Shown here one piece after another: positions 1-6,054 of a stretch of 24,125 bases of DNA. The stretch lies in the IMG/VR virus record IMGVR_UViG_3300049489_001005, positions 1 through 24,125 of that record. The stretch is one strand, 5' to 3'. A model generated the notes under the pieces. That model was not told the origin of the DNA and did no database searches. It saw only the letters and a program-made list of their open reading frames with translations. Both the position numbers and the translations under genes were made by a program. The stretch comes from a virus. How positions within the stretch are numbered: the stretch's first letter is position 1; the number at the start of each line of letters is the position of its first letter.

Positions 1-14
1 TTAAAAAGCCTTAA
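1..14 (+). CDS. Possible C-terminal end of an upstream gene (partial)
   Basis: Read in the frame starting at base 3, the window opens with Lys-Lys-Pro-stop (stop at 12-14). The next small membrane-protein gene ends in the same three residues within the same nucleotide context. This suggests an upstream paralogue or duplicated gene end. Only three codons are visible, and another frame stays open to a stop at 28-30, so the call is tentative. Confidence 0.3.
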
Positions 15-19
15 AGGTA
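3..19 (+). repeat. 17-nt direct repeat, copy 1 (copy 2 at 297-313)
   Basis: The bases aaaaagccttaaaggta at 3-19 recur exactly at 297-313, a period of 294 nt. Copy 2 spans the end of the 111-308 gene (codons Lys-Lys-Pro-stop) and copy 1 reads the same way. Copy 2 is preceded by one extra A, which creates the heptamer A_AAA_AAG that copy 1 lacks. Tandem duplication of a small gene would explain it. Confidence 0.7.
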
Positions 20-110
20 TACTGAGGTAAAAGATGCAAAGAGAGGATGAATGGGAATCCCAAAACCAAGAGAAAGCTATATAACTCCACCACTTAATGA
101 GGTTGAAAAT

Positions 111-308
111 ATGAATACAAAAAATAATACCATACAATACCCAGTTTGGGCACAGTTAGTAAAAGATTTTGGTGGGATGACTTTAACCTTCGTTGGTATA
201 CTAATAACAATCACGATGCTTATACCTATTAAAGACGATGTAAACACACTTAAAACAGACATGACCGAAGTTAAAAAAGGTATCCAAGAGCTTTTAAAAA
301 AGCCTTAA
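111..308 (+). CDS. Small single-helix membrane protein, function unknown
   Basis: This encodes 65 residues from ATG 111, which has a good Shine-Dalgarno (gagg at 99-102, 8 nt spacing). An in-frame ATG at 51 preceded by gagagg would give 85 residues and cannot be excluded. The protein has a short polar N-terminus, one hydrophobic helix (about residues 24-41, containing VGILITITML) and a charged C-terminal helix of the coiled-coil type. The shape fits small phage membrane proteins such as holin or spanin accessories, but no family is recognised. The 3' end holds an A_AAA_AAG slippery heptamer (296-302) and ends Lys-Lys-Pro, like the gene end at bases 3-14. A second small membrane protein follows. 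Confidence 0.6.
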   Translation: MNTKNNTIQYPVWAQLVKDFGGMTLTFVGILITITMLIPIKDDVNTLKTDMTEVKKGIQELLKKP

Positions 309-382
309 AGGTAGAAGAATCTCCAAGGGCAGTAGAGAATAGTCATAAAGTTATACCTGGTGATTATGTTAAGAAGTTTTAG
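296..382 (+). other. Candidate -1 programmed frameshift site and extension ORF
   Basis: In the zero frame the end of the preceding gene reads tta-aaa-aag-cct-taa, so positions 296-302 are A_AAA_AAG, the heptamer used in Escherichia coli dnaX frameshifting, in the right phase. A -1 slip avoids the stop at 306-308 and adds 26 codons (302-379) before a TAG at 380-382. The added peptide ends HKVIPGDYVKKF. A short cctt/aagg pairing lies downstream (303-306 with 325-328), but no strong stimulatory hairpin is visible. A frame staying open for 26 codons by chance is not rare, so the slippery site is the main evidence. Confidence 0.4.
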
Positions 383-430
383 TATTAAATTGTGCTCCTA
401 ATGGAGTATAAGTTTTTGTTAGGAATGAAT

Positions 431-715
431 ATGGAAGCGATATTAATCATTGTTATTGGGTCCTTACTTGCCACAGGGCTAGCTTATATTGCTATCCTTA
501 GAAGCGAGATCAAAGCTATATCTAAGCCAACCCATCGAAACGCCTTGGCTTTCCTTAGAGCAACACAAAGTATTCAGTCGCTGAACGAGATCTATGCGAA
601 ATCAAAGCAAAAATACCCAAAACTAGGGAAAGAAGCAGGGCTACAGAAGTATTACTCCGATGCCATGAAAGAGTACGCAGCCAAAGCCGCAGAAGATGAC
701 ATGAGACACACATAA
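431..715 (+). CDS. Small N-terminally anchored membrane protein, unknown
   Basis: The best start is ATG 431, preceded by agga at 421-424 with 6 nt spacing, giving 94 residues. Upstream in-frame starts (GTG 392, ATG 401, ATG 425) lack a comparable Shine-Dalgarno. The protein begins with a long hydrophobic helix (about residues 2-22, AILIIVIGSLLATGLAYIAI). A soluble, Lys/Ala/Glu-rich, mostly helical tail follows, with several Tyr residues (KYPKLGKEAGLQKYYSDAMKE). This is an anchored protein with a cytoplasmic or periplasmic coiled tail. Together with the gene at 111-308 it forms a pair of small membrane proteins ahead of the fibre genes. A lysis-accessory role is conceivable, but no lysin is visible and no family is recognised. 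Confidence 0.65.
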   Translation: MEAILIIVIGSLLATGLAYIAILRSEIKAISKPTHRNALAFLRATQSIQSLNEIYAKSKQKYPKLGKEAGLQKYYSDAMKEYAAKAAEDDMRHT

Positions 716-726
716 GTTGATATAAT
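696..726 (+). promoter_or_regulatory. Promoter-like element ahead of the first fibre gene
   Basis: A TATAAT box at 721-726 is preceded by TGA (718-720), forming an extended -10. ATGACA at 696-701 resembles a -35 box but is 19 nt away. Transcription would start near 733, giving a leader of about 60 nt that contains two hairpins before ATG 794. Confidence 0.5.
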
Positions 727-747
727 ATTAGGAAGATAGTCAATTAC

Positions 748-780
748 TGTGTCGTAAGACACACTGTACCGCAAGGTATA
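748..780 (+). promoter_or_regulatory. Tandem GNRA-type hairpins in the fibre-gene leader
   Basis: Two adjacent hairpins are visible. Bases 748-753 (tgtgtc) pair with 758-763 (gacaca) around a GUAA loop. Bases 765-770 (tgtacc) pair with 775-780 (ggtata, one G-U) around a GCAA loop. Both loops are GNRA tetraloops. The Shine-Dalgarno aaggag (783-788) follows directly and is unpaired. A role in mRNA stability or as a protein-binding leader is possible; neither hairpin has a U-tract that would make it a terminator. Confidence 0.5.
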
Positions 781-793
781 CTAAGGAGACATC

Positions 794-2194
794 ATGGCAG
801 CCACAAGCTCAATCTTTCAAGGCATTTACGCAAAATTACTCAAACAAAACATAAATTTGTTTGATAAGGCGTTCATCTTATCAGGATCAGACGATCCCAC
901 GGTAACTGCCACAACAGCTCCTAAAGGCTCCATATACCTGAGACAAACAGGTTCTGGCGATGGGCAAATTTACAAAAAGAATGATGATGGTCTAACGACT
1001 AACTGGGAAAGTATCTTAACAAGCGCAGGTATTTCAGCGGCTTATGCCGATCTATACGACCTATCCAATACCACCTTGCCAGCCTCTGCTCCAACGACAA
1101 TCGACAACGTAACTCTAGTTACCGGTCATACCGTATTTTTCTCAAATCTATCCAGCGGTAACGCCAAAATATATAAGGCCACAGTGTCTGGCCCAGTTAT
1201 CACCTGGGTTGCTCAATCAAACACCTTTCGAAACGGTGCTGATACCTGCAGCAACGGTGAGTCTGTAGAGATTGGCCTAGGAACTGTATTCGGTGGACAT
1301 CAAGTCTACCGAGACGGCTCTGGCTCATTCCTTGTTAATGACTCTGTCAGGTTCTTTAGCGGCAACAAAGGTACTGATTACTGGGAGCTTTCTTCAATCA
1401 AAACAGTCGCTTTAGCTAATAACGCCACAAACGCAACCGTATTCTCGGTAAACGTAGCTGGTTCAGAGAGCTGGATCATTGGCTACTCCCTAAACCGAGC
1501 CACTGGACAGTCAGAAACAGGTCAAATCTTTGTCACTGTGGATGATACGCTAACGGTGTCGGTCGCTGTATCCAACTCTCAAATTGGCGTCCCAGGCGTT
1601 TCGTTCGATGCCATTGTGACGGCAGGGGTACTTTACCTCAGATACTCCACAACCAATACTGGTGCCACAGGAGTAATGAAACTTTTCACCCAAAGGTGGA
1701 GTTCAGCTGCCGGTGGACCTGCAGGAATCCCAAACTACTCCGCTGGACCTATTAGCCTCGTAACTGCTGCGGGATCCCTAAACGACATTCAATTCAAAGG
1801 TGCTTCCACTTACCTAGATGCTGACACTAGGCTTAAGTGGGATCCAACCAATAACGCCATCAACCAAAACGGCTTGTTAAATGTGGGCTTATCCAGTGGG
1901 CTTGTATTGGCCGATAACCAGGTATCGGCTGCAGATTTAATTGTAGTATCAGACACTTATAGTTATTTTGTGATTGATTACTCGATTGTCCGCAACTCAG
2001 AAACACAAGTCGGTCGCTTGCTTGTCACCCATAACGGCACAATCACTAGCCTTTCTGATGACTTTGTGCAAACCGCTGTGCTGGGCGTAACATTTACAGC
2101 AGTGTTATCCGGTGGTAACGTGATTGTCCGGTACACCACAACCAACACCGGGTTTACCGCTACATTTAAATACTCAGGAAAAATATGGGCTTAA
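794..2194 (+). CDS. Tail-fibre-type structural protein
   Basis: This encodes 466 residues from ATG 794, with aaggag 5 nt upstream. The N-terminus (about 20-75, ending DDGLTTNWESIL) has the ratio of polar, Gly and aromatic residues seen at virion-attachment ends of phage fibres. Residues about 102-190 (DNVTL...GNAKIYKATVSG) resemble the fibre domain also present in the next gene (DGITLALNDLLLVKNQ...NGIYKVT). A beta-rich domain of about 100 residues occurs twice, near 203-303 and 368-466. Both copies carry a T-x-D/N-x-T stretch and end in a RYSTTNTG or RYTTTNTG strand, and a third copy ends the next protein. Protein class and position indicate an adsorption or tail-fibre component; the receptor is unknown. 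It is followed by a strong hairpin. Confidence 0.75.
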   Translation: MAATSSIFQGIYAKLLKQNINLFDKAFILSGSDDPTVTATTAPKGSIYLRQTGSGDGQIYKKNDDGLTTNWESILTSAGISAAYADLYDLSNTTLPASAPTTIDNVTLVTGHTVFFSNLSSGNAKIYKATVSGPVITWVAQSNTFRNGADTCSNGESVEIGLGTVFGGHQVYRDGSGSFLVNDSVRFFSGNKGTDYWELSSIKTVALANNATNATVFSVNVAGSESWIIGYSLNRATGQSETGQIFVTVDDTLTVSVAVSNSQIGVPGVSFDAIVTAGVLYLRYSTTNTGATGVMKLFTQRWSSAAGGPAGIPNYSAGPISLVTAAGSLNDIQFKGASTYLDADTRLKWDPTNNAINQNGLLNVGLSSGLVLADNQVSAADLIVVSDTYSYFVIDYSIVRNSETQVGRLLVTHNGTITSLSDDFVQTAVLGVTFTAVLSGGNVIVRYTTTNTGFTATFKYSGKIWA

Positions 2195-2228
2195 GCCAGT
2201 TATATAAAGTTTAGTGTAGTTTATGGAG

Positions 2229-2260
2229 CCCCAATAACTAGTTCAGGTCAGTTATTGGGG
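2229..2260 (+). terminator. Long perfect hairpin between fibre genes
   Basis: Bases 2229-2239 (ccccaataact) pair perfectly with 2250-2260 (agttattgggg) around a 10-nt loop, giving an 11-bp stem. No U-tract follows; instead the stem runs directly into a TAAAAT box. It may therefore be a weak terminator, a processing site or a transcript-end stabiliser for the upstream fibre gene. Confidence 0.55.
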
Positions 2261-2266
2261 TAAAAT
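2261..2266 (+). promoter_or_regulatory. TAAAAT -10-like box upstream of second fibre gene
   Basis: TAAAAT lies immediately after the 2229-2260 hairpin and 38 nt before ATG 2304. No clear -35 is present because that position falls inside the hairpin. The same hexamer heads several other transcription units here (6016, 11226, 13745 and 18200 on the opposite strand). Confidence 0.4.
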
Positions 2267-2303
2267 ATTCAGGTAAACAATATAACCGTACAAAAGGTGG
2301 TAA

Positions 2304-4295
2304 ATGGCTAACAATATTTTCAAAATCAATGGCGAAGGTTTACGAGTACCAGTGGTCTCCTCGGACCCAAGCTCCCTTGAAAACGGCCTTATCTGGTATA
2401 ACTCAACCAGCCACATGTTTAAGCAAAGAGTTAACGGCTCTACTGAGACCTTGGGCGGTGGAACCACGGTTTTTCTTGATAACGTTTTCCGTATTCAAGA
2501 CGATGGCGATAACACTAAACAATTAGCTTTTAGTGTTGGTGGAATCACCGCAAGCACTACTCGCACGATCACCATGCCTGACGCTAACGTGGATTTGGCT
2601 GATGTGAATAATGCTGTTTTGATTGGCGGTACCAGGGCTTTTACAGCTAACCAGTCTCTCGGTGGGTTTAAACTCACCTCGTTAGCAGCAGGTACTTCTG
2701 CTGGAGATTCAGTACGTTACGAGCAAGTTATCCTGATCAACGGTACCAACGCTTTTACTGCTGCCCAATCAATGGGTGGATTCAAACTCATTAACGTAGC
2801 TGATCCTACATTAGCTCAAGATGCCGCTACCAAGGCTTATGTTGATAATGCTTTGGATGGCCGAGCATGGAAACAATCTGTAAAGGCAGCCACCACTGCT
2901 GCTCTTGCAAATACCCCTACCTATAACAATGGTACGGCTGGTGTTGGTGCTACTCTTACCGCTGGATCAAACGGTGCTCTTCCTGCTCAAGACGGTATAA
3001 CTCTTGCACTAAACGATCTCTTGCTTGTTAAAAACCAAGCTTCTGCTCTTCAAAACGGTATCTATAAGGTTACGGCTGTAGGTGATGGCTCTAACCCCTA
3101 TGTCCTTACTCGTGCCACCGATAACGATACTTCTGCTGAAATGCGAGCTGCTTCGGTTTTTGTTGAGGAAGGTACCACCCAAGCTGATTATCAGTACACC
3201 CAAACCGCTGATACGGTTACCATGGGTACCACGGCTCTTAACTGGGTATTGACCTCTGCCAACAGTTTCTCGGGCCACGACATGGTCTCCCTGTCCGGTG
3301 GTCAAATCTCTGTTGACTTATTTAACTTTGGTGGTCTTGAGTCTACCAACTCTGGTAACGCAGCTGGCCAATTAAGAATCAAGCTTGAATCCTCGAACCC
3401 CACAATCCAAATCGATGGATCTAACCAATTAGGCGTTAAATTCTCGACCACAACTGGTGGTTTGCGCTCTTATGTTGACGGTCTTGGAGTTAAAGTTGAA
3501 GCCGCTACTCCCACCCTGCAAATCAACGGTTCTGGTGAGTTAGGGGTTAAACGAGACACAACTGCTACCGGTAACCTGGTTACTGGAGCTAACGGTCTTA
3601 CAGCTGCAACCGATGGAACTACACTCGAAACATCCTCAAATGCTTTGCAAATCAAAGACTTAGGTGTTTCTAACGCCAAGATCGCTACCGGTGTTGATGC
3701 TGCTAAGATTGCTGATGGTTCGGTGTCTAACACTGAATTCCAATATTTGGATGGCGTAACTTCCTCGATCCAAACCCAATTCTCTAACAAGGTAACTGGA
3801 CCTGCTTCCTCTGTCGATAACACCTTGCCTCGGTTTGACGGTACTGGCGGTAAACTGATCCAATCTTCTGGCGTTACTGTTGATGATTCCAATAATATCA
3901 GCGGGTTTGAGGCTTTGGTTCATGGCTCTGACGGTCTTAAAATCGGTGCTTCGACCACGGACTTCTATGAGCATGAATACATCAATGCGATTACCTTGAC
4001 TGCATCTCAAACCAGTGCTGTTGCTGCTGCTTTTACCTTTGCTCACGCATCCTATGAGGGTGTAATTATTGAGTATAAGATCAAGGAAGCAACGACAAAT
4101 GCGACACGTACAGGAACCCTATACATCACCACAAACGGATCAGACACCTCCCTTACCGATACGTTTACTGAGATTGGTGCTGGTGTGGGAACGACCTGGG
4201 ATCTGAACATTAACGGCAGCAATATTGAGGTTCGGTACACCACTACCGCTAACACCAAAACAATGCGTGCTATCATGAAGCGAATTAAGGCTTAA
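2304..4295 (+). CDS. Long tail-fibre protein
   Basis: This encodes 663 residues from ATG 2304, with aaggtgg just upstream. The N-terminal 55 residues (starting NIFKINGEGLRV, ending LGGGTTV) resemble the start of the 6055 fibre, suggesting a shared base or collar anchor. Two short repeats follow around FTANQSLGGFKLTSL and FTAAQSMGGFKLINV, the kind of segment that links fibre shafts. Residues about 210-310 contain the DGITL...LVKNQ...NGIYKVT fibre domain. A shaft with repeated LGVK segments (IDGSNQLGVKFS, VDGLGVKVE, INGSGELGVKRD) follows. The last 100 residues are the same beta domain found twice in the preceding fibre. A rho-independent terminator follows. Function: receptor recognition or tail fibre, inferred from protein class. 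Confidence 0.8.
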   Translation: MANNIFKINGEGLRVPVVSSDPSSLENGLIWYNSTSHMFKQRVNGSTETLGGGTTVFLDNVFRIQDDGDNTKQLAFSVGGITASTTRTITMPDANVDLADVNNAVLIGGTRAFTANQSLGGFKLTSLAAGTSAGDSVRYEQVILINGTNAFTAAQSMGGFKLINVADPTLAQDAATKAYVDNALDGRAWKQSVKAATTAALANTPTYNNGTAGVGATLTAGSNGALPAQDGITLALNDLLLVKNQASALQNGIYKVTAVGDGSNPYVLTRATDNDTSAEMRAASVFVEEGTTQADYQYTQTADTVTMGTTALNWVLTSANSFSGHDMVSLSGGQISVDLFNFGGLESTNSGNAAGQLRIKLESSNPTIQIDGSNQLGVKFSTTTGGLRSYVDGLGVKVEAATPTLQINGSGELGVKRDTTATGNLVTGANGLTAATDGTTLETSSNALQIKDLGVSNAKIATGVDAAKIADGSVSNTEFQYLDGVTSSIQTQFSNKVTGPASSVDNTLPRFDGTGGKLIQSSGVTVDDSNNISGFEALVHGSDGLKIGASTTDFYEHEYINAITLTASQTSAVAAAFTFAHASYEGVIIEYKIKEATTNATRTGTLYITTNGSDTSLTDTFTEIGAGVGTTWDLNINGSNIEVRYTTTANTKTMRAIMKRIKA

Positions 4296-4322
4296 GTTTT
4301 AAAATTAAAGTTTTTACCACAA

Positions 4323-4351
4323 ACATCCGATATACTATAGTCGGGTGTTTT
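4323..4351 (+). terminator. Rho-independent terminator after fibre gene
   Basis: Bases 4323-4330 (acatccga) pair with 4341-4348 (tcgggtgt) with one G-U wobble. The loop is 10 nt and a T-run follows (48-51, then gcttt). It lies 28 nt after the fibre stop codon and just before the homing endonuclease gene, so read-through into that gene should be low. Confidence 0.7.
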
Positions 4352-4366
4352 GCTTTATGGATTACA

Positions 4367-5995
4367 ATGGCAATCGTTAAAAAACATGAAGAGGCTTTTT
4401 TGGTTTTACTAAATCTAGTTAATACCGCATCTAGACCAATCAAAGCAACTGAAATAGTTAAAGTTATTTGCCGTAATTGTAGCTTAGTATTCGACACAAG
4501 CTTCAATAATTTATGTCGAATACACAAAAGAACGCAAAATGGGTACGTGTGCCCTAAATGTGCTTTGTTGCTGGTAGATACACACAAAAAACATGAAAAA
4601 ACAAAAAAAACTAATTTACAAAAATATGGCGTTGAGTATGTCTCAAAACTAGACACATGCAAGCAAAAAATGCAAAAAACAGTGCAAGAAAAGTATGGAG
4701 TTAGGCACATTCAACAGCTTAGTGAAGTAAAAGAAAAAGCCAAACAAACAAATTTAGAGAAATACGGAGCAGAATACCCACAGCAAAACAAAAAAGTTAG
4801 AGCAAAAACCAAACAAACCAATCTACAAAAATATGGCGTTGAGTATGTTTCACAGTCTGAGGAAACCAAAAACAAAGTCAAGCAAACCTTTCTTGAGAGA
4901 TATGGTTTTGATAACCCAAATAAATCTGTTGTTTTTCGAGAAAAAACCAAACAAACTGTATTAAAAAAGTACGGTGTTGAGCATATATCGCAGCTAAAAG
5001 CTTCTCAGGATAAGGTTAAAGAAACTGTTTTCAATAAGTATGGTGTAGAATATGCTAGTCAATCTTCTGAAATCAAAGAGAAAATCAAGAAAACTATCTT
5101 TAATAAGTATGGCACAGAGTATTATTTTCAGTCCGAAGATTTTAAAGAAAAATCAAACGCAAATCAGTGGTTTACATCTAAAGCAGAACTAGAGATTAAA
5201 GCATATATAGAGTCTTTTGGATTAACAACAACCAAGAAAAGACCTGACCATCAAGAACTTGATATTGTTATTGAAGATAAGAAAATAGCTATTGAGTACA
5301 ATGGTTTATATTGGCACTCAGAAGCACGCAGAAATTACATGTATCATTTTGAGAAAACTCAAACAGCTAATAAGCATGGATATAGACTTATCCATGTATT
5401 CGAACATGAGTGGAGAGACCGAAAAGATCAAGTAAAATCATACCTTAGATCCGCTTTAGGTATGAATACTGTTAAAATTTTCGCCAGGAAGTGTGAGTTA
5501 GTAATAACCCAAAAAGACAAACAAGTACTTGATTTTATTGATAAACATCATATACAAGGTAAGGCTAAGTCTATTCTTGAGGTATCTTTGTATCATGAGA
5601 ACCAACTTGTGGCTGTTGCTTCGTTTGGTAGGCATCATAGAGATGTCGGTAAAATTGTACTAAACAGGTTTGTTTGTCTATCTGGCACCACTATATCAGG
5701 CGGTCTATCCAGGATATCTAAAGCTGCATCACTGTATTTCAAGCAGGATATTATCTCTTGGTGTGACCTAAGATGGTCAGAAGGTAATGGATACTTGAAA
5801 GCTGGGTGGGAACAAGAAGATATACTAAAACCTGACTACTTTTACACAGACCGGTATAAATATATTTCTAAGCAATCCAGGAAAAAGTCTAATGTTAATA
5901 CACCTTTAGGTTTAACAGAACATGAGCATGCGCTGCAGGATGGATTATTTAGAGTGTATGATTGCGGTAAGATTAGATTTATCTATAGGTATTGA
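4367..5995 (+). CDS. Free-standing Vsr-like (EDxHD-type) homing endonuclease
   Basis: This encodes 542 residues. The N-terminus has a four-Cys zinc module (C35, C38, C62, C65). Eight tandem repeats of 23 residues follow (about 81-264), each built on a TxLxKYGVEYxSQ core; these are probably DNA-reading elements. Residues about 265-370 form a Vsr/PD-(D/E)XK-like nuclease: Glu in AELEIKAYIES, Asp in ELDIVIE, then AIEYNGLYWHSE and GYRLIHVFEHEW. The C-terminal 170 residues (KIFARKCELV to SRKKSN, with RHHRDVGKIVLNRFVC and SGGLSRI) match the domain commonly fused to phage homing nucleases. It nicks or cuts a phage target to spread its own gene. It sits between two fibre genes, has a poor Shine-Dalgarno, lies behind a terminator and is visibly more AT-rich than its neighbours, consistent with recent mobility. 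Confidence 0.85.
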   Translation: MAIVKKHEEAFLVLLNLVNTASRPIKATEIVKVICRNCSLVFDTSFNNLCRIHKRTQNGYVCPKCALLLVDTHKKHEKTKKTNLQKYGVEYVSKLDTCKQKMQKTVQEKYGVRHIQQLSEVKEKAKQTNLEKYGAEYPQQNKKVRAKTKQTNLQKYGVEYVSQSEETKNKVKQTFLERYGFDNPNKSVVFREKTKQTVLKKYGVEHISQLKASQDKVKETVFNKYGVEYASQSSEIKEKIKKTIFNKYGTEYYFQSEDFKEKSNANQWFTSKAELEIKAYIESFGLTTTKKRPDHQELDIVIEDKKIAIEYNGLYWHSEARRNYMYHFEKTQTANKHGYRLIHVFEHEWRDRKDQVKSYLRSALGMNTVKIFARKCELVITQKDKQVLDFIDKHHIQGKAKSILEVSLYHENQLVAVASFGRHHRDVGKIVLNRFVCLSGTTISGGLSRISKAASLYFKQDIISWCDLRWSEGNGYLKAGWEQEDILKPDYFYTDRYKYISKQSRKKSNVNTPLGLTEHEHALQDGLFRVYDCGKIRFIYRY

Positions 5996-6021
5996 CTGAA
6001 CATAATCTAAGATGGTAAAAT
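5992..6021 (+). promoter_or_regulatory. Sigma70-like promoter with extended -10
   Basis: TTGACT (5992-5997) lies 18 nt before TAAAAT (6016-6021), which is preceded by TGG, an extended -10. The -35 overlaps the end of the homing endonuclease gene. The predicted start, near 6028, lies inside the hairpin that covers the next gene's Shine-Dalgarno. Confidence 0.6.
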
Positions 6022-6022
6022 T

Positions 6023-6044
6023 TCCCCATAACCTAAACTGGGGA
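6023..6044 (+). promoter_or_regulatory. Hairpin occluding the Shine-Dalgarno of the 6055 gene
   Basis: Bases 6023-6028 (tcccca) pair with 6039-6044 (tgggga) around a 10-nt loop. The right arm contains the ggggag ribosome-binding site for GTG 6055. Transcripts reading through from the endonuclease gene would form the hairpin. Transcripts starting near 6028 would lack the left arm and leave the site open. Confidence 0.5.
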
Positions 6045-6054
6045 GAGTGAACCA

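Noticed and set aside
34-84. 16-codon ORF with gaggt upstream
   Set aside because: Too short and without recognisable content; kept only as a note that initiation near the first gene is ambiguous.
3470-3892. Long - strand frame (140 codons) inside the fibre gene
   Set aside because: It lies wholly within the 2304-4295 gene, has repetitive Val/Pro/Ser content mirroring the sense codons and no Shine-Dalgarno.
4285-4710. - strand frame opposite the start of the homing endonuclease
   Set aside because: It is antisense to a gene with clear domains; its Phe/Cys/Val-rich product reflects AT-rich repeat codons.
4600-5160. Regular repeats suggesting a CRISPR-like array
   Set aside because: The 69-nt period is coding (eight 23-residue protein repeats) with degenerate nucleotides and no unique spacers.
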